Below the pieces are notes generated by a model that had not been told where the DNA came from, ran no database searches, and was given only the letters and a program-made list of their open reading frames with translations. From assembly GCA_947473305.1 (NCBI GenBank), contig CANJCB010000023.1, positions 1 through 62,754 of the forward strand: DNA of 62,754 bases. The letters run 5' to 3'. Of the stretch, positions 45,787-54,344 are shown piece by piece (position 1 is the first letter of the stretch; each line of letters opens with the position of its first letter). A program made the translations under genes and the position numbers. Origin of the DNA: Rhodospirillales bacterium. GTDB taxonomy: Bacteria; Pseudomonadota; Alphaproteobacteria; ATCC43930; CGMCC-115725.

Positions 45787-47589
45787 ATGCCTTTTCTGCA
45801 GACACTGGTAATCCTGCTCGCCGCGGCTGTTCTCGCGGTGCCCCTGGCCAAGCGGCTGGGTTTCGGGAGCGTGCTCGGCTATCTCGCGGCGGGATTGGTG
45901 ATCGGCCCCGCGGGCCTGCGCCTGGTCACGGAAGTCGAGGACATCTCCCATGCCTCGGAGCTGGGCGTCATCATGCTCCTGTTTCTGATCGGATTGGAGC
46001 TGCGGCCCGCGCGGCTTTGGGTGATGCGCCGTTCGGTGCTGGGCCTGGGAGCGGCCCAGGTCGTCATCACGACCTTGGCGATCGGCGCGCTGTGCAAGGT
46101 TTTCGGGATCGGTTGGGCGGCATCCGCGGTTGTGGGATTCGCTCTCGCACTTTCTTCGACGGCGATCATCCTGCCCCTTCTCGCGGAGCGGGATCTGCTG
46201 ACTTCCCATGCGGGCCGCGACAGCTTTGCTGTCCTGCTCTTCCAGGACATCGCCGTCATTCCCGTCGTCGCCCTGATCCCGCTGCTCGACGGCGATATGG
46301 CCGGCGCCATCCATGCCGGCGGCTGGATGGCGGCCTTGAAGGGAGCCGGCGCGATCCTCCTCGTTCTATTCGGGGGAAGGTTCTTGATCCGGCCCATTTT
46401 CCGGGCGGTCGATAAAGCCAAGGCCCCGGAAATTTTTACGGCGACCGCTCTCCTCGTCGTCATGGGCACCGCCTCGCTGGTCAATGCAGCCGGCCTCTCC
46501 ATGTCGCTGGGCGCCTTCATGGCCGGCGTGCTGCTCTCCGATTCAGAATACCGCCACGAGTTGCGCGCGGATATCGAGCCTTTCGAGGGCATCCTGCTCG
46601 GCGTCTTCTTCGTCTCGGTCGGGATGTCGGCGGAATTGGGGCTTTTCCTCTGGCAACCCCTCGTCGTCATCGGGGCGACCGTCGCCCTTATCCTGATAAA
46701 ATGCCTGATCGGCTTCGTTCTGGCCCGTGTTGCGGGGCAGGACCTCCTCAATTCGACCCGCTTCGCCTTCCTGCTTGCGCAAGGCGGCGAATTTGCCTTC
46801 GTGCTGCTCGCTTCCGCAACCGGCGAAGGGGTCATGGCGCCCGAGACCGCGGCGCTGGCGAAACTCATCGTGACGCTGTCGATGATCGCAACGCCTCTGC
46901 TCTTCGCCGCCGAGGAGCGTTGGATCGCCAGCCGCCTCACGCCCAAGCCCCAAAGGGATTTCGACACGATCGAGGAGCCGACGGCCCCGGTGATCATCTG
47001 CGGCTTCGGCCGGGTAGGCCAGATCGTGGGGCGCATCCTGTCTCTGCGCGGGATCGACTATACGGCCCTCGACAAGGACGCCGAACAGGTCGATTTCGTC
47101 CGTCGCTTCGGGGTCAGCGCCTATTACGGCGACCCCACCCGGGTCGACCTCCTGAGGGCGGCCGGGGGCGCTCAAGCCAAGATCCTGGTGGTCGCTCTCG
47201 ACGACGCCGCGGAAACGTTGAAAGTGGTCGAAAATGCCAAGCGATATTTTCCCAATCTCCATGTCCTCGCCCGGGCGCGCAACCGGCGGCATTACCACCT
47301 GCTGATGGACTTGAAACCTCATGAAATCATCCGCGAGACCTTCCATTCGAGCCTGCGGATGACCGAACTGGTGCTGAAGGAGATGGGACTCGAAGAAAAG
47401 GATATCGCCCGCACCCTCACGCTCTTCGAGGAGCATGACGAACGGAACCTAATCCGCCAGCACGCCGTCTATCGCGACGAGAAGCAGCTCATCCAGAGCT
47501 CGAAGGATGCCATCGACGAGTTGCGCCTTCTCTTCGAAGCGGACCTCAAAGACCGGCTGAGCGACGCCAAGGCCGAGGGCAAACGTTAA
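45787..47589 (+). CDS. CPA2-family cation:proton antiporter with TrkA-N domain (KefB/KefC-like)
   Basis: A 600-residue protein. The membrane part (about 1-375) has around 12 helices, with the GYLAAGLVIGPAGLRLV start and VGMSAELGLFLWQPL. The cytoplasmic RCK/TrkA-N domain starts at about 400 with VIICGFGRVGQIVGRILSLRG (NAD-binding GxGxxG). The end is a charged helix. It exchanges potassium or sodium for protons and may respond to nucleotides or glutathione adducts. It sits between flagellar blocks with no visible relation to them. Confidence 0.93.
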   Translation: MPFLQTLVILLAAAVLAVPLAKRLGFGSVLGYLAAGLVIGPAGLRLVTEVEDISHASELGVIMLLFLIGLELRPARLWVMRRSVLGLGAAQVVITTLAIGALCKVFGIGWAASAVVGFALALSSTAIILPLLAERDLLTSHAGRDSFAVLLFQDIAVIPVVALIPLLDGDMAGAIHAGGWMAALKGAGAILLVLFGGRFLIRPIFRAVDKAKAPEIFTATALLVVMGTASLVNAAGLSMSLGAFMAGVLLSDSEYRHELRADIEPFEGILLGVFFVSVGMSAELGLFLWQPLVVIGATVALILIKCLIGFVLARVAGQDLLNSTRFAFLLAQGGEFAFVLLASATGEGVMAPETAALAKLIVTLSMIATPLLFAAEERWIASRLTPKPQRDFDTIEEPTAPVIICGFGRVGQIVGRILSLRGIDYTALDKDAEQVDFVRRFGVSAYYGDPTRVDLLRAAGGAQAKILVVALDDAAETLKVVENAKRYFPNLHVLARARNRRHYHLLMDLKPHEIIRETFHSSLRMTELVLKEMGLEEKDIARTLTLFEEHDERNLIRQHAVYRDEKQLIQSSKDAIDELRLLFEADLKDRLSDAKAEGKR

Positions 47590-47655
47590 ACTCAATGGAA
47601 AATTAAGCGTGTTGGCGCATGATGCAAGTTCCTCTTCACGAGCTGGAAACTGCCC

Positions 47656-47961
47656 TTGCCGAGTTCCGATCCTCCGCCGCGCCGTCCATCCGTCGCCGTC
47701 GCGCTGCAGTACGATCCTGAAACCGGCACGACGCCCAAAGTTGTCGCCAGTGGTCGTGGACCCTATGCCGACCGTATTCTGGAAGTCGCCTTCGCCAATG
47801 GGGTCAAGGTGCGAGAGGATGCCGACTTGGCCGAGATCCTGAGCGCCATCGGCGTCGGCGACGACATTCCCGCGACCGCTTTCCTCGCGGTGGCGGAGAT
47901 TCTCTCCTACATCTACCGGACGAGCCAGGAACCGGAAGCGACAGGAGAACACCTGCCATGA
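47656..47961 (+). CDS. flhX: FlhB cytoplasmic-domain homologue (FlhX-like)
   Basis: About 101 residues starting at TTG 47656; no ATG or GTG is in frame upstream. It resembles only the C-terminal cytoplasmic part of FlhB: SVAVALQYDPETGTTPKVVASGRGPYADRILEVAFANGVKVREDADLAEILSAIGVGDDIP follows the same order as the FlhB segment after NPTH (AVALKYD... GADLMAAKIREVARENDVPIVENPPLARALYG). It lacks the NPTH cleavage site and all membrane helices. In other bacteria such proteins can replace the cleaved FlhB half. It is the first gene of a plus-strand block with fliO and fliP. Confidence 0.85.
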   Translation: MPSSDPPPRRPSVAVALQYDPETGTTPKVVASGRGPYADRILEVAFANGVKVREDADLAEILSAIGVGDDIPATAFLAVAEILSYIYRTSQEPEATGEHLP

Positions 47962-48242
47962 AGGCTGCGGACATCCTGGCCTCTCTCGATGAGGCCCATC
48001 GCGCGGTCGCCGCCGGCAATCTCGTCGATCTCAGCGGCCTCGAAAATGCCGTCGAACGTTTCTGTACGGACGCCGCGACCACGGAGCCTGCGGAGCGGCA
48101 AGCGGCGGCGGCCGAATTGGAAGCGGTGCGCAAGGCGCTCGACCGGCTCGCGGGCGAGATCGAGGCATCGAAAACGAGCGGACAAGCCGAAGCGCAAAAC
48201 CGGAACCAGGCTGCTAAAGCCTATAAGCCGCGCAAGCCATGA
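47958..48242 (+). CDS. small charged protein of the fliO-fliP operon, function unknown
   Basis: A 94-residue soluble protein, Ala/Glu-rich and predicted to be mostly helical (ILASLDEAHRAVAAGNLVDL, then AAAAELEAVRKALDRLAGEIE), with a basic, Gln/Lys-rich tail. It overlaps both neighbours by four bases (ATGA), so it is translated in step with flhX and fliO. The helical, coiled-coil form and location suggest a FlgN- or FliJ-like flagellar chaperone, but there is no clear family match. Confidence 0.7.
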   Translation: MKAADILASLDEAHRAVAAGNLVDLSGLENAVERFCTDAATTEPAERQAAAAELEAVRKALDRLAGEIEASKTSGQAEAQNRNQAAKAYKPRKP

Positions 48243-48568
48243 GCTTCGACACCTATACGCGTTTCTTTCTGGCGCTGGTCGCGGTTCTGGCGCTGATGCT
48301 GGCCTTTGCCTGGCTGCTGCGCCGCTATGGGCTCGGCGCCCGCTATGTCACGCGGGGCGGGCGGCGCCTGGCGATCGTCGAAGTGGCGGCCGTCGATGCC
48401 AAGCGACGCCTCGTATTGCTGCGCCGGGACGATACGGAGCATCTCGTCCTGCTCGGCGCCCAGAGCGAGCTTCTCATCGAAAGCGGGATCAAACTCCCAG
48501 TAACTCCCGTCAAACTCCCAGCGACTCCCGAAAACTTCGCCTCCGCGCTTCGGGAGACCCAGCCATGA
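48239..48568 (+). CDS. fliO: flagellar biosynthesis protein FliO
   Basis: A 109-residue protein with one membrane helix near the start (FFLALVAVLALMLAFAWLLRRYG) and a small cytoplasmic beta domain (RRLAIVEVAAVDAKRRLVLLRRDDTEHLVLLG). This pattern, together with its place immediately before fliP, identifies FliO, which helps FliP assemble. It overlaps the previous gene and fliP by four bases each. Confidence 0.9.
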   Translation: MSFDTYTRFFLALVAVLALMLAFAWLLRRYGLGARYVTRGGRRLAIVEVAAVDAKRRLVLLRRDDTEHLVLLGAQSELLIESGIKLPVTPVKLPATPENFASALRETQP

Positions 48569-49308
48569 CGCCGCGCGCGTGGAAAGCCATCGGATGTGGC
48601 GCGGTTCTCCTCTTGCTGCCCTTGCCGGTCTTAGCCCAAAGCATCAACCTCGACCTGGGGGATAGCACCGGGGGATCGACCGGCCGCATCATCCAGCTCA
48701 TGGCGCTGCTCACCGTCCTGAGCCTGGCGCCCGCGATCCTGGTGACGGTGACAAGCTTCACCCGCATCGTGATCGTCCTGTCCTTCCTGCGCAACGCCAT
48801 GGGCGTGCAGCAGACACCCCCCAACGTGGTCATGATGAGCCTCGCGCTTTTCCTCACGGGCTTCATCATGGCCCCCACGATCGAAGCCTCCTACCACGAC
48901 GGGATCGAACCGCTCATTGCCGAGAAAATCTCCGAGAAGGAGGCCCTGCAAGCCACTATCGCGCCGCTCCATGCCTTCATGCGCGCCCATGTGCGCGATC
49001 AGGATCTGAAACTTTTCGTCGATCTCGGGCGATTGGGACCTATCGCCGAGCCCAAGGACACGCCCCTTCAGGCGCTGATCCCGGCTTTCATGATCAGCGA
49101 ACTGCGCCGCGCCTTCGAGATCGGGTTCCTGTTGTTTTTGCCCTTTCTCATCATCGACATGGTGGTGGCCTCGATCCTCATGTCGATGGGCATGATGATG
49201 CTGCCGCCGGCAACCATCTCTCTGCCGTTCAAACTTGTTTTCTTCGTGCTGGTGGACGGCTGGTACCTGGTTGCCGGAAGCTTGATCCAAAGCTTCGGAA
49301 CCGGCTGA
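48565..49308 (+). CDS. fliP: flagellar export apparatus protein FliP
   Basis: About 247 residues from ATG 48565, overlapping the fliO stop; it begins with a cleavable signal peptide (MTPRAWKAIGCGAVLLLLPLPVLAQS). Diagnostic segments are LTVLSLAPAILVTVTSFTRIVIVLSFLRNAMGVQQTPPN, LIPAFMISELRRAFEIGFLLFLPFLIIDMVVASILMSMGMMMLPP and the end LVFFVLVDGWYLVAGSLIQSF. It is the core of the flagellar export gate. It ends four bases from the convergent TPR gene. Confidence 0.97.
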   Translation: MTPRAWKAIGCGAVLLLLPLPVLAQSINLDLGDSTGGSTGRIIQLMALLTVLSLAPAILVTVTSFTRIVIVLSFLRNAMGVQQTPPNVVMMSLALFLTGFIMAPTIEASYHDGIEPLIAEKISEKEALQATIAPLHAFMRAHVRDQDLKLFVDLGRLGPIAEPKDTPLQALIPAFMISELRRAFEIGFLLFLPFLIIDMVVASILMSMGMMMLPPATISLPFKLVFFVLVDGWYLVAGSLIQSFGTG

Positions 49309-49312
49309 CGAC

Positions 49313-52300
49313 TTAGTTGATGCTGCTCAGCTTGGTCGTCGTGAGCTTCTGCCGGTAAGAGGCCATGAAGCTCTGCAACTCCGAGATCTGAGCGACGCGG
49401 CTGGCCACAAGGCGAGGATCGCTCTCGCCGCTCGGCACGCCGCTGTTGTCGCCGGAAACGATCCGGAAGACATCGCCATAGGGTCCCGCGTTCATCGCAG
49501 CGCCATATTTCTGGCGTAGCGCCGCGAGCGCCGGCTGATCGCCGCTCAAGGTCAGGGCGGCGGCCCAATTGATCACGAGACGCATGGTCTCGTCGTCGTA
49601 TTTGCCATCTGCGCCCGCGGGCCGCGCAAGCCGCGCGAACACCTGGGCCGCATCCCGCCAATTCTGCGTGCGCCAGGCAATATCGGCCCGCAACCGGTCC
49701 GCATCGCGGCTCGTATCGTCCGCCAATGCGCTTCTGGCTTCGGCGGTACGGCCCAGTTCTACGAGGGCGCGAGAGCGAAGCTGGTCCCTCTGGCGCTTCA
49801 ATTCCGGAGGTACATCCCGTCCCACGTCGATATCCAATGCCTCGATCGCCGGACCCGGTTTGTGATCGAGAAGACGGACAAGCGCCAGCTGTGCCGCGAC
49901 GCGAGCCTTTTCCCGGCCGGTCAGCCGCGTGCGAACCTGGGTGTCGAGCAAGATCGCCGCCTGTCCCAGGAGATCGACCTCGACCAGCCGGTCGATCAGC
50001 TTACGGACGAGTTCATCCCCGCGTTCGCCCTTGGGAGCCAAATCCTTGAATTCGTCATAGAGGGCGACCGCCTTGAGCGGCGGCACGTTGTCGGCATCCT
50101 TGCCCAGGAAAAAGCTCGTGAAGCTATCGGTCATCGCCTGTTGGACGGCCTTTACAGGAGGATAATCCTGGAAATTTCCGATGGCCTCACGCAGGGCATC
50201 GAGTCCGCCGCGATAATCGCCGTCTTCGATCTTGAGCTTGCCCAGCGTGCGAAGCAGGTCGAACTCGAAAGCGTCGCCCCGCCAGGCAAAACGGAGGGAA
50301 TCGAGTTCGCTGATCGCTTCGGCGCGACTTTCCTTCTTGGCACCGAGACGCGCCATCACGCTCGAATAAAGGGCGCGAGCCCGGCTCGGACGGTCGTTTA
50401 GATTGGCGACCTCGCGCCACACATCCGAGGCACGGTCGATGTCACCCTGGGAATAATACTGGCGTCCTTCGAGATAGCGCGCCATGGCCCGGTCGGCGAC
50501 GCTGGGATCATCGCGCAGCACAAGCCTCAGAAGCGGCGTGGCGCCCTGCTCCTGGTCGGTGTTCACCACCGCCTCTGCAATGCCCAGCGCAAGGCGATTC
50601 CGCATCGGCTTCGGATAATTGGGCACCAGACTGATGCCCTTGACGAACTCGCTGACCGCTTCCTGCCAATTGCCCTCGGTGCCATCGAGCATCCCGCGCC
50701 AGAGCGCCACCTCGGGCTGGCCGTCGAGCAGGCGCATCCTGAGCTGGAGGGACGCGCTCTTATAGTCACCGGTGACGAAGTAGCAGACGCCGAGCATCGC
50801 CCGGACAGTGATATCGGATCCCAAGACGGCATCGTCCTTGACGATCGCCTCCAATACGCCAATCGCCTCGGCGGTATAGAGGTTCGCGAAATAGAAGCGG
50901 GCAAGATCGAGCCGGAAACGCGAACGCGCGCTCGTCGGGGCCGAAGCGATCGCCAATTCCAACACGCTGCGACGGCGCAGGATCGGCTGGTCCGCCGGTC
51001 CTTTCCAGGCCACGAAATCGAAGAGCTTCGGGACCGCCTCCATGGGCTGTCCCAGGATGCGGTCGCCGTCGCTGGAGAGGGTGAGCCCCTCAGGCGAAGT
51101 GACCTCCACGCCCGTTTCCGTCAGACGCACGATCAGGTCGTCATTGTCCGGACGGATCACCAGTCCTTGCGCCGATACCAGAGCCCTGAAATCGACGAGA
51201 CTGATGGCCTCCCTGAGGCCTAATCCCAGTTCCGAGGTCGGCACGACGATGAGCGTGTCGCCAACCTCGGGATCGCGATACCGGATCGGTCTCGAACTCT
51301 GACGCTCGGGAAAATAGACCCGGGGCGGGCTGGCCGAGGGTTGGGCATCGGCGAAGATCGGTGCTTCGGGCTGTAGTTCTTGGGACTTCAGATCGATGAT
51401 CCAATTCGTGCCCGATCGATGCATGCTGGGATTGAGCACCGCCCGGGTCGTCATGCGGATGATCGTCGCGGTGGGGTCGGCAACCTGCTGCACGCCGGTC
51501 AAGGTGGCGCTGCCGGGGCCTCGTAACTCCCCCAAATCGGCATTGGAGGGAGCCGAGAAGACAAGATAGAGCGATCCGCTTCTGCGATAGGCCGCGGCGG
51601 CGACCGCCACAGGCCATTCGAACCGAAGGCTGGCTCCCTCGGGTATTTCGTTATACCGAATGACGAGCCGACCGACGGATGCCGGCACGGTGGCAGGTGT
51701 CACCGCCGGCGGCGAAGGCGCTGGCGCGGCTGCAACAGACGCCGGCTGGACAGGCGTGTCGGCGACGGAAGCTTCGACCGGAGACGAAACGCCGGGTGTT
51801 ACGGGCACAGCCTCCGCAGGCGCCGCCGGAGCGTCGGCAGCGGCCAGGGGACGAGGGGCGCCTGCGCCGGCCGGGGCGGCAAGCGCAGGTGGCTCTGCCA
51901 ATCCGGCGGGCGGCGTCACGGTGGCCGGAGCGGCGTTTGCCGGCTCGCTGAGATCGATCACGGGGCCATTGCGACCGCGAGACTGCTTCAGCTTCGCCCC
52001 TCGCGGCAAGGCCATGGCCAGAAGGGTTCCGCGTGGTTCTTCCATGAGCTGCGCGGCCGCGCCGGGCAAGGCCGCCGTCAGGGGAGCTATATCGAGAGTG
52101 ACGGGCCGCCCGAAACGAATGCGGGCGATCCCATCCGTCTCGCTGATCGTGAGATCGAGGCGAGACCGCGCCTGAAAGCTCAGCCGATGGCCGCCCTTCT
52201 CCCTACTTACTTGAAGGATGACGGGGAGCTTTGTCTGCTCGGCCGCGGCTGACATGGCCGGTTTAGGCGTCTCGGGTTTGGGCGCTTCCGGTTTTGCGGG

Positions 52301-52921
52301 CTGGGTCCTGACGGGTTCGGTCTTGGCGGATTCCGGGGCCTTGGGCGCCTCGGCGATCTTGGCAGGCTCCGCCGCCTTCGGAGGCGCGGCAGCGTTATCC
52401 TTGGGTTGCGCTGGAGCTGCCGGCGTTTGCACCGTCTGGGAGGGCTGCTCCACGAGATCGACCGCTACCGTTGTGCCGTTAGGGATGGTCTTGAGCGTGA
52501 CCGGCTTTTTGAGCGTGAGGGTCAGCCCCATTCCATCCGCGTCGAGATCGGCTGCGGCCACATAGGGCGAGAGCGTGGTGAGCACCGGGCGCAGATTGGC
52601 GGTCATCGGCTTATTGAAGCGGATCGTGACCTTGTTTCCCTCGGCACGGGCTTCGAGCGTCGCCGCCTGGGGCCAATCGAAGGCAATACGGCCGAAGGTC
52701 GGGTGAAGTCCCGTTCGAACGGTCACGCTCGCCTTTTCGGGAGTTGCCGGCCTTGCCGGAGCCGCAGGCTGTGGCGACGCCTCAGGCTCGGAAGTCACCG
52801 GCTTTTCGACCGGCGCCTGTTCAGCAGTCGGCGTCGCTTCTTGCGCCGGGACCGGCGTTGCCGCCAGCAGCAAAAAGGCTAGGAGTGAAAACGGCGTGAA
52901 AGGCTTGACGATCCGCCGCAT
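49313..52921 (-). CDS. very large periplasmic protein with AMIN-like repeats and TPR array, flagellar operon
   Basis: About 1202 residues from ATG 52921, which gives a signal peptide (MRRIVKPFTPFSLLAFLLLAATPVPAQ); a GTG at 52942 is also possible. The first 500 residues are Pro/Ala-rich and hold three beta-rich, AMIN-like segments (SVTVRTGLHPTFGRIAFDWP, GHRLSFQARSRLDLTISETDG, GRLVIRYNEIPEGASLRFEWP). From about 640 a long helical-repeat region with TPR pattern runs to the end (LARFYFANLYTAEAIGVLEAIV, YLEGRQYYSQGDIDRASDVW). It is the last gene of fliL-fliM-DUF6468-motE. AMIN domains bind cell wall or pilotin partners, so a periplasmic scaffold for the motor is a reasonable guess. No named family is recognised. 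Confidence 0.8.
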   Translation of the reverse strand: MRRIVKPFTPFSLLAFLLLAATPVPAQEATPTAEQAPVEKPVTSEPEASPQPAAPARPATPEKASVTVRTGLHPTFGRIAFDWPQAATLEARAEGNKVTIRFNKPMTANLRPVLTTLSPYVAAADLDADGMGLTLTLKKPVTLKTIPNGTTVAVDLVEQPSQTVQTPAAPAQPKDNAAAPPKAAEPAKIAEAPKAPESAKTEPVRTQPAKPEAPKPETPKPAMSAAAEQTKLPVILQVSREKGGHRLSFQARSRLDLTISETDGIARIRFGRPVTLDIAPLTAALPGAAAQLMEEPRGTLLAMALPRGAKLKQSRGRNGPVIDLSEPANAAPATVTPPAGLAEPPALAAPAGAGAPRPLAAADAPAAPAEAVPVTPGVSSPVEASVADTPVQPASVAAAPAPSPPAVTPATVPASVGRLVIRYNEIPEGASLRFEWPVAVAAAAYRRSGSLYLVFSAPSNADLGELRGPGSATLTGVQQVADPTATIIRMTTRAVLNPSMHRSGTNWIIDLKSQELQPEAPIFADAQPSASPPRVYFPERQSSRPIRYRDPEVGDTLIVVPTSELGLGLREAISLVDFRALVSAQGLVIRPDNDDLIVRLTETGVEVTSPEGLTLSSDGDRILGQPMEAVPKLFDFVAWKGPADQPILRRRSVLELAIASAPTSARSRFRLDLARFYFANLYTAEAIGVLEAIVKDDAVLGSDITVRAMLGVCYFVTGDYKSASLQLRMRLLDGQPEVALWRGMLDGTEGNWQEAVSEFVKGISLVPNYPKPMRNRLALGIAEAVVNTDQEQGATPLLRLVLRDDPSVADRAMARYLEGRQYYSQGDIDRASDVWREVANLNDRPSRARALYSSVMARLGAKKESRAEAISELDSLRFAWRGDAFEFDLLRTLGKLKIEDGDYRGGLDALREAIGNFQDYPPVKAVQQAMTDSFTSFFLGKDADNVPPLKAVALYDEFKDLAPKGERGDELVRKLIDRLVEVDLLGQAAILLDTQVRTRLTGREKARVAAQLALVRLLDHKPGPAIEALDIDVGRDVPPELKRQRDQLRSRALVELGRTAEARSALADDTSRDADRLRADIAWRTQNWRDAAQVFARLARPAGADGKYDDETMRLVINWAAALTLSGDQPALAALRQKYGAAMNAGPYGDVFRIVSGDNSGVPSGESDPRLVASRVAQISELQSFMASYRQKLTTTKLSSIN

Positions 52922-52952
52922 CCTCTCGCGGAAATCGGCCACGAACCTACTT

Positions 52953-53783
52953 CTACGGGCGAGGTGGCGTCGCAGGCGGCGGGCCCTCGGCAGGGCCAGC
53001 AGGTGCTGCGGCAGGAGCAGGTGCTGCGGGAGCGGCAGCGGGGGCCGGAGCCGGCGCGGCAACGGTAGTGGGCGCGGCGGCGGGTGGAGCGATCCCCCGC
53101 TCTCCCGGCGCGGCCGGTCCCGGCGACCCGGCGGGAGCGGTCAAAGCCGCCGGCTGAGCCTTGGGCGCTGACGCCGCCGGTTGGTTTCGCCGATCGGCAA
53201 GCGCCAGGGTCAGCTGTTTAGCCTTTTCCGGATCCATGCTCGCCAGGATGGGAGCGGTCTTGAGCTCACGCATCTTCTCGACGAGACTGACCAAGGTCGG
53301 CGTGTCGATCTGCGCGAAGACCCGAGCGGCTTCCGCCGGCTTCATATTCTCGTAGATCCGGACGAGGCTCTTGAGCCGGCTCTCATCTTCGTCGTCCTGC
53401 TTCTTGATCGTGTCGCCGATCCCCTTTTCCAGGGCCTGGAGCTTCGCGATCTTCTCTTCAACCCGTTGCTCGGTGGCGCGCATGATCACTTCACGCTGGG
53501 CCAGAGCCGCCTCGCGCTGATCGAGTTCGGCCCGGCGCTCCGAGAGCTTCTGCAGCACCTCGACCTCGGACGGGCTCATGAAAATCGGGTCCTTGAGCGG
53601 CTTGCCGGCAGGTTCGCTCCGGATGGGCAAAGACGTGGCGCCCGGTGGCACCTGCTCTGACCCGGTGGCCGCTTTGGCCTCCAGCGCAAACCAGACGTTG
53701 CCGATCTTGAGGCTCAGGAGAGCGCCTGCCGCCAGGATAACGACCGGCAGCAAGCGAGGACGGAGATAACGGCTAAAGGGCAT
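52953..53783 (-). CDS. motE: flagellar motor chaperone MotE-like protein
   Basis: A 276-residue protein. It has an N-terminal membrane helix (about 9-33), a coiled coil (about 75-125, QKLSERRAELDQREAALAQRE and EEKIAKLQALEKGIGD), and an MgtE-N/FliG-like domain (about 135-195, LVRIYENMKPAEAARVFAQIDTPTLVSLVEKM and ASMDPEKAKQLTLALAD). The last 80 residues are a Pro/Ala-rich low-complexity tail. In Rhizobiales MotE stabilises the motility protein MotC. It lies 10 bases after the DUF6468 gene. Confidence 0.88.
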   Translation of the reverse strand: MPFSRYLRPRLLPVVILAAGALLSLKIGNVWFALEAKAATGSEQVPPGATSLPIRSEPAGKPLKDPIFMSPSEVEVLQKLSERRAELDQREAALAQREVIMRATEQRVEEKIAKLQALEKGIGDTIKKQDDEDESRLKSLVRIYENMKPAEAARVFAQIDTPTLVSLVEKMRELKTAPILASMDPEKAKQLTLALADRRNQPAASAPKAQPAALTAPAGSPGPAAPGERGIAPPAAAPTTVAAPAPAPAAAPAAPAPAAAPAGPAEGPPPATPPRP

Positions 53784-53792
53784 GGCTCTCTC

Positions 53793-54344
53793 CTACCGGC
53801 GTCCGCTGAGCGCGCGTTGCAACTCGATCTCGGAACGGGAAGGCTGGCTTCCCGTCCGTCGCGGCCCATCGAGGTCGGTTTTGTCGTCATGAATGCGCGA
53901 CGAGGGTGCAATCGGCTCCAGCCGAAGTCCGGGCTCGCTGCGCAAGGTCCCTTCGCCACGAACCGCCGCCTCCGGGCGGGGTCCTTCACGGCGACGCGGG
54001 GGTTCTTCCATCGGAGCGTCGCGCTTGGCGCGGATCGTGCCTTCGATCCGGTCGGCAAGCGCGCCGCCCCGGTCGATCATATAGGCGAGATCATCTCGCA
54101 AGGACGTCCCCTGATCGACCTTCTTCTGAAGGTGCGCGCCGATATCGTCCGCAGCCTCGCGCAGGCCCGCAACACCCGATTCCGCGCGTTGCGCGGCCAC
54201 GGTCAGACCTTCGACCAGCTTTTCCAGCTTTTCCTTATCGTCGCGGAGCGCGCCGAGCCGCCGGTTGAGCACCGCGGCAAAGCCGATCGTCGCGACCAGA
54301 AGAACCGCGACAAGAATGTCGATGGCCAGCGAAAGGGTCATCAT
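53793..54344 (-). CDS. DUF6468 domain protein
   Basis: A 183-residue protein with an N-terminal membrane helix (about 4-25, LAIDILVAVLLVATIGFAAVLN), a helical DUF6468-like domain (about 26-105, VEGLTVAAQRAESGVAGLREAADDIGAHLQKKV), and an Arg/Pro-rich disordered tail (about 110-183). It overlaps the fliM stop by four bases. The family is found only in flagellar operons of alphaproteobacteria and has no tested function; a helper of motor or export assembly is inferred. Confidence 0.85.
   Translation of the reverse strand: MMTLSLAIDILVAVLLVATIGFAAVLNRRLGALRDDKEKLEKLVEGLTVAAQRAESGVAGLREAADDIGAHLQKKVDQGTSLRDDLAYMIDRGGALADRIEGTIRAKRDAPMEEPPRRREGPRPEAAVRGEGTLRSEPGLRLEPIAPSSRIHDDKTDLDGPRRTGSQPSRSEIELQRALSGRR

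Noticed and set aside
47610-47630. TTGGCGCATGATGCA before flhX as a sigma-54 promoter
   Set aside because: The GG and GC dinucleotides are two bases too close, which is not tolerated by sigma-54.
47619-47720. 33-codon frame starting ATGATG before flhX
   Set aside because: No Shine-Dalgarno and a basic, low-complexity end; it overlaps the flhX start in another frame and shows no homology.
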